64,000 nucleotides of DNA from M3007 sp031398055 (GTDB taxonomy: Bacteria > Bacteroidota > Bacteroidia > Chitinophagales > Saprospiraceae). The DNA lies in contig JANNMS010000263.1 of NCBI GenBank assembly GCA_031398055.1, forward strand, positions 11,430-75,429, given 5' to 3'. The notes under the pieces are model-generated. The model had not been told where the DNA came from and made no database searches. It worked only from the letters and a program-made list of their open reading frames with translations. The first letter of the stretch is position 1, and each line of letters starts with the position of its first letter. Shown piece after piece: positions 26,794-35,121 of the stretch. The translations under genes were made by a program, and so were the position numbers.

Positions 26794-28213
26794 TTTTTAA
26801 AGGCATTTTTGGTTTGTCCACACTTTCTTTTCCACCTGTTTTTTCACTTTTAGATTTGTCTTTTTTGTCAGCATTGGTGGGCGCGAGGGGTAAGTTCTGG
26901 TAAAAATCGGGCGGGAAACCGTTCAGCGAACGCCATAATTCGTACCAAACCGGCACGTTTTTGAGCAATGCGATCCCTTTTGCACCGCCACCGACCCGGA
27001 GTTCGTCCGGCCATTTTTCCTGCGAAGGGTCGGGAGAAACGAGCACCCGAAACTTGCCATTTGCACTGATATTCCTGTCAATGGCGGCCACACGGCCCGA
27101 AAAAGTGCCAAAAGATTGGTTCGGCCAGCCCGAAAAAAAGAAGGCTGGCCAGCCATCGAACAAAAAACGCACCTCTTGCCCGACCAAAACCAGCGGCAGA
27201 TCCATCGGTTTGACAAAAATTTCGACCGCCAAATCCACGCCTGCCGGCAAAATGCTCACCACCGGGTCGCCTTCTTTCAAAATCTCGCCGAGGCCGGGCT
27301 GTATTGCCTGCACCACAAAACCGTCCTGCGGCGCGGTGATGTAATAAAAAGTGGCACGGCGGGTATAGTTTTCTTGATCAATTTTCAGTTTTCCAACGGT
27401 CGCCGTGGCATCAAATTGGTCGGAAATCGTGCTGAACTTTTCGGATTGGGCTTTGGCAATTTTGTTGGCAAACTCGTTTTTGGTCAGTGTCAGTTCGACT
27501 TTTGCATTTTCGAGTTCCGAGCGGCTGATGTTCAGTTTGTTTTCCGCGCTGGCCGTTTTGGCGTTTGTTTCCTGCAATTTCAGTTTTTTTTCTTCCAATT
27601 CGGTCAAGGATTTTAGGCCTTTTTCGTGCAGGTTTTTGGTGCCTTCCAACTGCCTTTCGGCCACTTTTTTGTCCAAAATTGCCCGTTCGAGGTCGGCGCG
27701 GTCGCTGGCGATTTTAAGTTCGGCTTGCTGGATTTTGTTCCGAATTTGGTCGGTTTTGCTCACCAATTCGGCCTGCATGGCTGTTATTTGATTTTCGAGT
27801 GCCGCTACTTTTTGGGAGTAGGCGGCGATGGACTGTGTTTTTGCGGCAACTTGCTCGCCTGTCCGACCGACCAAATTTGGGTCAAAATAATCGGTTTTGA
27901 CCTCCGACAAAAACACGATGGTGTCCCCTTTTTGCACCCGCTGCCCCTCGGCAACGTACCATTTTTCGATGCGCCCGGCAATGGTGGCGTGGATGGTCTG
28001 CGGTCGGTGGGCAGGTTGGAGGGTCGTCAATCGTCCATCGGCGCGGATACTTTGCGTCCACGGCAGGAACAAAAAAACCAAAAACAGCCCCGAAAAAATG
28101 AGCAGGACTTTTTTGAAAGAAAAATGATACTGCCCCAGCTGCAACCGCTTGTAGGATTGCAAATTTTGGGTGCCGACCATGGATCGGATATTGTTGTCTG
28201 AAAGGTTGAGCAT
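26783..28213 (-). CDS. HlyD-family periplasmic adaptor (membrane fusion protein)
   Basis: Start at 28213 gives 476 aa; the upstream extension would run into the ABC gene. One N-terminal membrane helix (VLLIFSGLFLVFLFLPW, about 36-52) followed by the first half of a lipoyl domain (TIAGRIEKWYVAEGQRVQKGDTI), a long coiled coil (about 120-270), the second lipoyl half (YYITAPQDGFVVQAIQPGLGEIL) and beta-barrel domains. It bridges inner and outer membrane components. The C-terminal tail is Lys-rich. Sits 11 bp after the ABC gene. Confidence 0.87.
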   Translation of the reverse strand: MLNLSDNNIRSMVGTQNLQSYKRLQLGQYHFSFKKVLLIFSGLFLVFLFLPWTQSIRADGRLTTLQPAHRPQTIHATIAGRIEKWYVAEGQRVQKGDTIVFLSEVKTDYFDPNLVGRTGEQVAAKTQSIAAYSQKVAALENQITAMQAELVSKTDQIRNKIQQAELKIASDRADLERAILDKKVAERQLEGTKNLHEKGLKSLTELEEKKLKLQETNAKTASAENKLNISRSELENAKVELTLTKNEFANKIAKAQSEKFSTISDQFDATATVGKLKIDQENYTRRATFYYITAPQDGFVVQAIQPGLGEILKEGDPVVSILPAGVDLAVEIFVKPMDLPLVLVGQEVRFLFDGWPAFFFSGWPNQSFGTFSGRVAAIDRNISANGKFRVLVSPDPSQEKWPDELRVGGGAKGIALLKNVPVWYELWRSLNGFPPDFYQNLPLAPTNADKKDKSKSEKTGGKESVDKPKMPLKNAK

Positions 28214-28224
28214 GTATTTGAGTT

Positions 28225-29970
28225 TTATTCTTCGGGTTGGGTTTTTAGGACCCATTCGAAATGCGGTGTTTTTCGTATCTCCGAAAATGCGCCGGAAGCC
28301 ACGATTTCACCGTTTTTCAGCACCAAAACTCGGTCGCAAAGTGCTGCCAGCATGGGGTCGTCGGTGGAAACAAGCACCGTCCACGCATTTTTTGGGTCGG
28401 TCAATAATTTGCTGATTTTCAATCGTTCGCGGGCATTGAGTTTCTGGAGCGGATCTTCCAAAACCAAAAACGATGGCGTGCTAACGATTGCCCGCGCCAA
28501 CAAAATTTTGGCCACCACGCTGCCGGGCAGGTTTTTTCCACCGGGCAAAAGTTCAAAATTGAGCCCCTGCGACTCGTTTTGAAAAAAAACAGAAAGGCCA
28601 ACGCCATCGCAGATTTCCATGGTTTTTGCAAGCGGGATATCGCGCCCGAGCAGGATGTTTTCGAGCAACGTGCCTTTGAAAATATCTTCTTGGCTCGAAA
28701 TGTCGCCGATGTTTTCGCGCAAAATATTGATATCCAGACTTTTAACAGGCAAATTGTTAAAAAGGAGGTTGCCCGTAAATTCCTGAATCAACCCAGAATT
28801 TATCTGCATCAAAGTACTTCTGCCAGAGGAATTGTACCCGACGAGCGCGATTTTTTCGCCTGCTTCGATTTTAAAATCCAAGTTTTTCAACGTTGGTTGG
28901 TCGCGGTCGTCAAATTGATGGCTGAGGTTGCGCCACTCGACTGTGAGTTTTTTGTCCGAGCAAATTTCCTTTAAATCAATGCCTTCAGATTTTTCGAGCG
29001 ACAAATCAGTGAATTGTCCGATTTTTTCGGTCGAAGTCAGCACATCGTACACCGTACTGTTTAATAAAATGATTTTTTCCAGCGAATCGGCCACGAAAAT
29101 GACCAAAATTTCGGCAGCGACGAATTGCCCCAAATTCAAACTGTTTTCCATGACCAAAATCCCGCCCGCCACCAAAAAACCGCCAATCACAGCAACGCGC
29201 AAAAAAAGACTGGAAAAAAACTGAAATACCAGTACCCGGAAATGTTTTTTCCGGGCGTCGAGGTACCCGACCAGCAGTTCGTCGGTGCGCCGGACGGGGG
29301 TTTCGTGCTGCCCCGCCAGTTTAAAAGTGGCTGCCACACGGCCCACTTCTTCGAGCCAAAACGCGATTTTGTACTTATATTTCGATTCTTTTAAGCTAGA
29401 TTCGAGGCCGGGCAAGAAACTCGACCATAAAATCAGCCCCAAAAACACCAGGACGATCACCGAAAACGTCAAAAACACAGTGTGGTAAAAAGATAAAACC
29501 ACGAGGCTGATGAGCATTTGCAAAATGGCTGCGCTGCCGTCGATCACGATTTTTGGCAGGCCTTTTTGAATGGTCAAGGTGTCGAAAAAACGGTTCACAA
29601 GTTCTGGGAGGTGCTCTTTTCTAAGTTTTTCGAGCTGTAGGTGGGGGATCCGAACAGCAAATTCGAGGGCAGAATCGGTCATCAACTGGCGTTGCAGGTG
29701 CTCGGTGGCCGAAATCTGCAGGTATTTTAAAATGCCAATAAAAATTAGCCCAAAAACAATGGCCAAAACCAGCACGGCCCACGAAGCAGATATGCTGCCC
29801 CCTGCAATCTGACCCAAAATTGCCTGGATGCCGAGCGGCAAAGTCAGGTTCAGAAGGCCAATAAAAACGGCGTAAAACAAAACCAGATTCAGCGTCCGGC
29901 GGTGCAAATGGGTCAGCCGAAAAAGCCTTTGCAGCGGGGTTGGCGCGTTTTTTTGTGGTTTTTCCATCAA
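28225..29970 (-). CDS. ABC exporter (TMD-NBD half transporter) with degenerate ATPase motifs
   Basis: A 581-aa fusion of six membrane helices (about 25-310) and a nucleotide-binding domain (about 340-575), layout of type I secretion/bacteriocin exporters but without a peptidase domain. The NBD motifs deviate: Walker A reads GYNSSGRST (Arg for the Lys), the signature is LPGSVVAKILLARA instead of LSGGQ, Walker B is FLVLEDP (usual D-E swapped to E-D), and the switch His is absent (VLVSTDDP). The Q-loop Gln in ISSQEDIFKGTLLENI is kept. With HlyD and TolC partners it is plainly an exporter complex, but ATP hydrolysis by this subunit is doubtful. First gene of the operon; substrate unknown. Confidence 0.8.
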   Translation of the reverse strand: MMEKPQKNAPTPLQRLFRLTHLHRRTLNLVLFYAVFIGLLNLTLPLGIQAILGQIAGGSISASWAVLVLAIVFGLIFIGILKYLQISATEHLQRQLMTDSALEFAVRIPHLQLEKLRKEHLPELVNRFFDTLTIQKGLPKIVIDGSAAILQMLISLVVLSFYHTVFLTFSVIVLVFLGLILWSSFLPGLESSLKESKYKYKIAFWLEEVGRVAATFKLAGQHETPVRRTDELLVGYLDARKKHFRVLVFQFFSSLFLRVAVIGGFLVAGGILVMENSLNLGQFVAAEILVIFVADSLEKIILLNSTVYDVLTSTEKIGQFTDLSLEKSEGIDLKEICSDKKLTVEWRNLSHQFDDRDQPTLKNLDFKIEAGEKIALVGYNSSGRSTLMQINSGLIQEFTGNLLFNNLPVKSLDINILRENIGDISSQEDIFKGTLLENILLGRDIPLAKTMEICDGVGLSVFFQNESQGLNFELLPGGKNLPGSVVAKILLARAIVSTPSFLVLEDPLQKLNARERLKISKLLTDPKNAWTVLVSTDDPMLAALCDRVLVLKNGEIVASGAFSEIRKTPHFEWVLKTQPEE

Positions 29971-30041
29971 ATTTTAGGTAAGTAAATCATGGATAAAAGC
30001 GTTTTTGCCCAAGTTTGGTTTAAAATATGGGCCGATTTTTT

Positions 30042-30818
30042 TCAATTTTGAAAACCGAGAATATTTTGAACAAAAGTTTTTATCGAAACTCCATCTTCCA
30101 ACGCCCGAATAAACGCGCTGCCAACAATTCCACCCGCCAAATGCCGCGAAGCAATCTCAAAATTTTCCGCCCCCGCAATCCCAAAACCGACCAAAACTGG
30201 GTTTTTCAAATGCATTTCGGCCAGTTTTTGAAAATATTTTTCCTGCGTTTCATCAAAAACGCCCGCTTTTCCAGTCGTCGAAGCCGTTGAAACAGCGTAC
30301 AAAAAACCGCCGCTCGCCGCGTCGAGTTGCCGAATCCGCGCCTCCGAAGTTTGTGGCGTGACCAAAAAAACGAGGTGCAGGCCATATTTTTCCAACGTTT
30401 TTTGGTGAAAATTTTCAAATTCCCAGAGCGGCAAATCGGGCAAAATCAATCCGTCCACGCCAATTTCTTGGCATTTTTTGCAAAAATTTTCAAAACCAAA
30501 CTGCAAAACAGGGTTCAGATAACCCATCAAAATGACGGGCAACTCGGTTTCCGAACGCATATTTTCCAACTGCCGAAAAAGCAAATCGAGCGACATCCCA
30601 TTTTCCAAAGCCCGGTGGCTCGATGCCTGAATCGTTTGGCCGTCGGCGAGCGGATCAGAAAATGGCATTCCGATTTCCACCAAATCGGCTCCGGCTGCGT
30701 CCAATTCGAGTAAAATTCGGCGGGTGTCGTCCAAATTTGGATGTCCGGCGGTGAAAAAAACGGACAAAACTTGGCTGCGTTTTTTTTCGAATAATTTATC
30801 TAACCTGTTCATTTTCAA
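30042..30818 (-). CDS. trpA: Tryptophan synthase alpha chain
   Basis: A 258-aa TIM barrel, family length. Signature ELDAAGADLVEIGMPFSDPLADGQTIQASSHRAL covers the catalytic Glu (VEIGMPFSDP), and a catalytic Asp lies in GVDGLILPDLP. FGIAGAENF and GGIVGSAF make the phosphate site. It cleaves indole-3-glycerol phosphate and channels indole to TrpB. Last gene of the trp operon, 4 bp after trpFB; an alternative start is Met-3. Confidence 0.95.
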   Translation of the reverse strand: MKMNRLDKLFEKKRSQVLSVFFTAGHPNLDDTRRILLELDAAGADLVEIGMPFSDPLADGQTIQASSHRALENGMSLDLLFRQLENMRSETELPVILMGYLNPVLQFGFENFCKKCQEIGVDGLILPDLPLWEFENFHQKTLEKYGLHLVFLVTPQTSEARIRQLDAASGGFLYAVSTASTTGKAGVFDETQEKYFQKLAEMHLKNPVLVGFGIAGAENFEIASRHLAGGIVGSAFIRALEDGVSIKTFVQNILGFQN

Positions 30819-30822
30819 TTAT

Positions 30823-32634
30823 TTAAAGGTTTTCGGCATTCATGTAAGTCTGCAAATCCTTGTCCCCGCGCCCCGACAAACAAATCACGACGACCTCGTT
30901 TTTCAAAAAAGAAACCTGTTCCAAAAGTGAAACCGCGTGCGCCGATTCGAGTGCCGGAATGATGCCTTCGAGCCTCGCCAAAAGTTGCGCCGCAGCCAAA
31001 GCCTCGGCATCGGAGACCGGCAAATACGTCGCCCGACCCGTCGCCGCAAGGTGCGAATGCAGCGGCCCGACGCCCGGATAATCCAAACCTGCCGAAATTG
31101 AATGCGGCTCAACTATTTGACCGTCAGCGGTTTGTATCAAATAAGAGAGGCTGCCGTGCAAAATTCCGGGGCGACCGAGGGCGATGGTGGCTGCCGTTTT
31201 TCCAGTCGTCACGCCATGTCCTGCGGCTTCGGCGGCCAATAATCTGACCGATTTTTTTTTCAAAAAATGGTAAAACGCGCCCGCCGCGTTCGAGCCGCCG
31301 CCGACGCAGGCAAGCACGGCATCGGGCAGTTTTTGGCCGGTTTGCTGCGGGATTTGCCACAAAAGTTCTTCGGAAATCACCGATTGCAGCCGCGAAACGA
31401 GGTCAGGATACGGGTGCGGCCCGACGACCGAACCGATAATATAATGTGTGTCGGTCGGGTTCGAAATCCAGTCGCGGATAGCCTCGTTCGTCGCGTCCTT
31501 CAAAGTCGCGCTGCCGGAAGTGGCCGGAATGACCGTCGCGCCGAGCATTTTCATGCGCGCCACGTTCGGGGCTTGCCGCGCGATGTCCACCGAACCCATG
31601 TAAATCACGCATTTCAAACCCATCAAAGCACAAACGGTGGCCGTCGCAACGCCGTGCTGCCCGGCCCCGGTTTCGGCGATGATCCGGGTTTTTCCCAGTT
31701 TTTGAGCGAGCAAAATTTGGCCGACGGTGTTGTTGATTTTGTGCGCACCGGTGTGGCAGAGGTCTTCTCTTTTTAAAAAAATGCGCGTATTGTATTTGTT
31801 TGAAAGCCGTTTTGCCTCAAAAAGCGGAGTCGGGCGACCGACGTAATTTTTCAAAAGGTCTCGAAATTCAGTCTGAAATTCTTGGCTTCCCAAAATTTCG
31901 AGGTAGCAATTTTGAAGTTCCTCGACGTTGGCCTGCAACATTTCGGGGACGAACGCGCCGCCGAAATTTCCAAAATAGCCCTGCTCGTTGACCTGAAAAT
32001 TTTTGGCCGTCGCGCCTGCCCGGATTTGCTGGCGAAAACGGGCGACTTCGCCCACATTTTTCAGGCCGGGCGCGGTCTCGAAACACGAATTGATGTCCAC
32101 GCCCGCGAGTTTCGGATGTGAAATTTTTACAATTTTTTCGGCATCGTCGGCTGCGATTCCGCCGGACAAAAAGAAGGGCGTTTCGCCCCGGTATTTTTTC
32201 AAAATTGACCAATCAAACGGCATCCCGTTGCCGCCGGGTGCGTCGCCTTTTGTGTCAAAAAGGAAAAAATCAGCGACGTTTTCGTAGATTTTTGTTTTTG
32301 AAAAATCAAAATCCGAACCGACTGAAAATGCCTTGATGACTTGCAAACCACTGTTTTTCAACAATTTACAATCTTCTGGCGATTCGTTGCCGTGCAATTG
32401 AATGGCGTCCAAACCATATTTTTCGGCAGTCGCCAAAATTTGCGCGGGTTGTTCGTCCACGAAAACGCCGACCTTTTTTGCACCTGAAATTTTTCGGGAA
32501 AAACCTTCGTCCAGCACGTCGCCAGCATGCCGTTTTGAGTTTTTGTAAAAAATAAAACCCACGAAATCGGGCTGCAATTCGAGCAAGCGTTCGATGTTTT
32601 TGGGGTCGCGGAGGCCGCAGATTTTTAGTTTCAT
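30823..32634 (-). CDS. trpFB: Fused phosphoribosylanthranilate isomerase / tryptophan synthase beta
   Basis: A 603-aa continuous frame. Residues 1 to about 205 are TrpF: MKLKICGLRDPKNIERL with the catalytic Cys, VGVFVDE, IQLHGNE, LFDTKGDAPGGNG, FLSGGIAADD, AGVDINSCFE. A short linker (AGATAKNFQVNEQG) leads straight into TrpB from YFGNFGGAFVPEML: KREDLCHTGAHKINN holds the PLP lysine, then AETGAGQHGVATA and CVGGGSNAAGAFYHF, ending near GRGDKDLQTY. No stop or start codon separates the halves in the sequence. The two steps flank TrpC in the pathway. Overlaps trpC by 4 bp. Confidence 0.95.
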   Translation of the reverse strand: MKLKICGLRDPKNIERLLELQPDFVGFIFYKNSKRHAGDVLDEGFSRKISGAKKVGVFVDEQPAQILATAEKYGLDAIQLHGNESPEDCKLLKNSGLQVIKAFSVGSDFDFSKTKIYENVADFFLFDTKGDAPGGNGMPFDWSILKKYRGETPFFLSGGIAADDAEKIVKISHPKLAGVDINSCFETAPGLKNVGEVARFRQQIRAGATAKNFQVNEQGYFGNFGGAFVPEMLQANVEELQNCYLEILGSQEFQTEFRDLLKNYVGRPTPLFEAKRLSNKYNTRIFLKREDLCHTGAHKINNTVGQILLAQKLGKTRIIAETGAGQHGVATATVCALMGLKCVIYMGSVDIARQAPNVARMKMLGATVIPATSGSATLKDATNEAIRDWISNPTDTHYIIGSVVGPHPYPDLVSRLQSVISEELLWQIPQQTGQKLPDAVLACVGGGSNAAGAFYHFLKKKSVRLLAAEAAGHGVTTGKTAATIALGRPGILHGSLSYLIQTADGQIVEPHSISAGLDYPGVGPLHSHLAATGRATYLPVSDAEALAAAQLLARLEGIIPALESAHAVSLLEQVSFLKNEVVVICLSGRGDKDLQTYMNAENL

Positions 32635-33407
32635 AATTGTTGGATAAATTCAAGACAAGCCATTTCTGGCCGTTCGTTTTTCATAAAATTTTCGCCAATC
32701 AACAAGCCATCGAACCCGGCGGCGAGCAATTTTTTGGCAGTCGCGGGGTCAGAAATTCCGCTTTCCGAAATTTTGGCGACCGTTTTTGGCAACAAATCCA
32801 GCAACCGGATCGAGTGTTCGATGTCCACTTTGAAATCTTTCAAATTGCGGTTGTTCACGCCCACGACTTGGATATTTTCAGAAAAAACATCCAATTCCCG
32901 CTCGTCGTGGATTTCCAAAAGGACTTGCAAACCGAGAGAATTGGCGGTTTTTGAAAGATTTTTTACCTCCTTTTTGGTCAAATTTGCGGCAATCAACAAA
33001 ATCGCGTCGGCTCCGATGGATTTGGCTTCGAGGATTTGAAACTCGTCCACGACAAAATCTTTTTGCAAAATGGGGCAAAAATTGACCGCCCGCGCCGCCC
33101 GCAAATCGTCGAATTTTCCACCAAAAAAGGTCGTGTCCGTCAAAATCGAAAGTGCCGCCGCGCCGGATTTTACATAACCTGTCGTGACTGTTTCGACATC
33201 GGCGAGGCCATTTATCAAGCCTTTCGACGGCGAGCGGCGTTTGAATTCAGCGATGATTCCGGGCGGTTTTTCTTTGATATTTTTCGCCAGCGGCACGCAG
33301 GTTCGGGCGAAAAACGGGCTGTTCTCCAATGTTTTTATTGAAAAAAGTGCTTTTCGGTTGGCGACTTCGCGTTTTTTGTGGGCGATGATTTTTTGTAAAA
33401 TATTCAT
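32631..33407 (-). CDS. trpC: Indole-3-glycerol phosphate synthase
   Basis: A 258-aa TIM barrel. IIAEFKRRSPSKGLI (catalytic Lys and phosphate site), LSILTDTTFFGGKFDDL, LQKDFVVDEFQI and the VGVNNRNLKDF and SESGISDPATAKKL motifs are all present. It closes the indole ring from carboxyphenylaminodeoxyribulose phosphate. Its stop overlaps the trpFB start (ATGA). Confidence 0.95.
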   Translation of the reverse strand: MNILQKIIAHKKREVANRKALFSIKTLENSPFFARTCVPLAKNIKEKPPGIIAEFKRRSPSKGLINGLADVETVTTGYVKSGAAALSILTDTTFFGGKFDDLRAARAVNFCPILQKDFVVDEFQILEAKSIGADAILLIAANLTKKEVKNLSKTANSLGLQVLLEIHDERELDVFSENIQVVGVNNRNLKDFKVDIEHSIRLLDLLPKTVAKISESGISDPATAKKLLAAGFDGLLIGENFMKNERPEMACLEFIQQL

Positions 33408-33421
33408 TTTTGGGTCCGCAA

Positions 33422-33454
33422 AACGTCGTCGAGGTTTTAAACCTCGACGACGTT
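33422..33454. repeat. 16-bp-arm hairpin between trpD and trpC
   Basis: AACGTCGTCGAGGTTT and its exact complement around a single T. It lies within the operon, 13 bp downstream of the trpD stop on the minus strand, with no T run, so it may stabilise or process mRNA rather than terminate. Confidence 0.75.
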
Positions 33455-33467
33455 CCGTTCATCTTTT

Positions 33468-34457
33468 TTAATTTAAAGAAATCAGTTTTTTTAAAGCCCT
33501 TTTCGCCCGGCCAGATTCCAAAGATTCGGTCGCGGCGGCGATGCCTTCCTCCAAATTTTTGGCGATGCCGCAACATTTCAAAGCCAGCGCGGCGTTGGCC
33601 ACGACGACCCGTTTTTGTGGCACAGTGCCTTGACTTTCAAGGATTTGGATGAAAATTTTCGCGGCGTCGTCCACCGTTTCGCCGCCAAAAATGTCGGTTT
33701 CGGAAACCGCGCCGCCGAAATTTTCGGGCAGCAAATTGGCCTCGCCGTCGTGGAAAAAACAAGCCGCCGGGGCAGTCAACGAGACTTCATCGTAGCCTCC
33801 GTGCGTGTGGACAATGGCAAATTTTTTCCCAGATTCCTGCAAAATATATCGGTAAATCCGCCCCAGTTCGAGGTTGAAAACGCCGGTCAATTGGGCGGCG
33901 GGCGAGGCCGGATTGACCAACGGGCCGAGCATATTGAAAAAAGTTTTGATGCCGAGCGCACGTCGGACGGGCGCGACATTTTTCAAAGCGGGGTGAAAAA
34001 GTGGCGCGTGCAAAAAGCAAATCCCCGCTTCGTCAAGTTCGCGGCGCAGCGCGTCGTTGTCATTTTTGAAAATGTAGCCCAATTTTTCCATGACATTCGA
34101 CGAGCCGCAGACCGACGAAACGCCGTAATTTCCATGTTTTGCAACTTTCGCGCCCGCGCCCGCTGCGACGAACGAGGCCAAAGTTGAAATGTTAAAAGTG
34201 TTTTTTGCATCGCCGCCCGTGCCGCACAAATCGAGGGTCGGCGTGCCGTCAAAATCAACGCGGCGGCAAAGTTCGAGGAGCGCGTCGCGGAAACCGGCGA
34301 GTTCCTCGACCGCGATATTTCGCATCAAATACACGGTGATAAAAGCCGCGATTTGTGCTTCATTGCATTGATTCTGAGCGATTTGCATCAGCGCGGCGCG
34401 TGCCTCGGCGCGGCTGAGTTTTCGGTGTTCGATGAGATGATTGAGTATATTTTTCAT
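33468..34457 (-). CDS. trpD: Anthranilate phosphoribosyltransferase
   Basis: A 329-aa protein. DLCGTGGDAKNTFNISTLASFVAAGAGAKVAKHGNYGVSS holds the PRPP loop (CGTGGD) and the KHGN anthranilate site; GPLVNPASPAAQLTGVF and VHTHGGYDEVSLT follow. Transfers phosphoribosyl to anthranilate. No TrpG domain is fused; TrpG is separate upstream. Confidence 0.95.
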   Translation of the reverse strand: MKNILNHLIEHRKLSRAEARAALMQIAQNQCNEAQIAAFITVYLMRNIAVEELAGFRDALLELCRRVDFDGTPTLDLCGTGGDAKNTFNISTLASFVAAGAGAKVAKHGNYGVSSVCGSSNVMEKLGYIFKNDNDALRRELDEAGICFLHAPLFHPALKNVAPVRRALGIKTFFNMLGPLVNPASPAAQLTGVFNLELGRIYRYILQESGKKFAIVHTHGGYDEVSLTAPAACFFHDGEANLLPENFGGAVSETDIFGGETVDDAAKIFIQILESQGTVPQKRVVVANAALALKCCGIAKNLEEGIAAATESLESGRAKRALKKLISLN

Positions 34458-34484
34458 GTTTTTTTAGTTGGTGAATGCCATAAA

Positions 34485-34517
34485 AGAAAAGACATTTTTT
34501 TAAAAAATGTCTTTTCT
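34485..34517. terminator. Intra-operon hairpin after trpG
   Basis: Perfect 16-bp arms (AGAAAAGACATTTTTT and complement) around one T, overlapping the TAG stop of trpG by 2 bp. On minus it ends in a T run, so it may lower expression of trpD and later genes. Confidence 0.6.
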
Positions 34518-35085
34518 AATCAGTCAACCAATTTTCCAAAATCTGTTTTCCGTGCAGCGTCATCACCGATTCGGGGTGAAACTGCACGCCGCAAACATCA
34601 AATTCCCGGTGGCGCATCGCCATGATTTGCCCGGTTTCGTCCTCGCAAGTCACCTGCAAAATTTCGGGCAAACCGTCCCGCGAAACCACCCAAGAATGAT
34701 AACGACCTGCGTCAAAATTTTGTGGGATATTTTGAAAAATCGGTTCGTCCAGCGCGGTCACGGTCATCGAAGTGGCGACGCCGTGAAACACATTTTCCAA
34801 ATTTTCGAGCCGCCCGCCGAACACTTCGCCGATGGCTTGCAGGCCGAGGCAGACGCCAAAAATGGGTTTTTTCCCGGCCAATTTTTCAATGACCTCGCAC
34901 AAAATCCCAGATTCGCGGGGCAGACCGGGACCGGGCGACAGCACGATTTTGTCGTATTTTTCAACTTCGGCGACCGTGATTTTGTCGTTGCGAAAAACAT
35001 CGGGGCGCGTGCCTGTGATTTCCTCGATGTATTGAACGAGGTTGTAAGTGAACGAATCGTAGTTATCTAAAATCAGGATTTTCAT
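34516..35085 (-). CDS. trpG: Anthranilate synthase component II (glutamine amidotransferase)
   Basis: A 189-aa class I amidotransferase. LSPGPGLPRESGIL, the nucleophile Cys in PIFGVCLGLQAIGEVFGG, and the His/Glu pair in VCGVQFHPESVMT are present. It supplies ammonia to TrpE. Lies 36 bp after trpE. The PabA role in folate synthesis is possible as well. Confidence 0.95.
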   Translation of the reverse strand: MKILILDNYDSFTYNLVQYIEEITGTRPDVFRNDKITVAEVEKYDKIVLSPGPGLPRESGILCEVIEKLAGKKPIFGVCLGLQAIGEVFGGRLENLENVFHGVATSMTVTALDEPIFQNIPQNFDAGRYHSWVVSRDGLPEILQVTCEDETGQIMAMRHREFDVCGVQFHPESVMTLHGKQILENWLTD

Positions 35086-35121
35086 AAAAAATGAAATTTG
35101 AAAATGGTTTTTTGAAATTTT

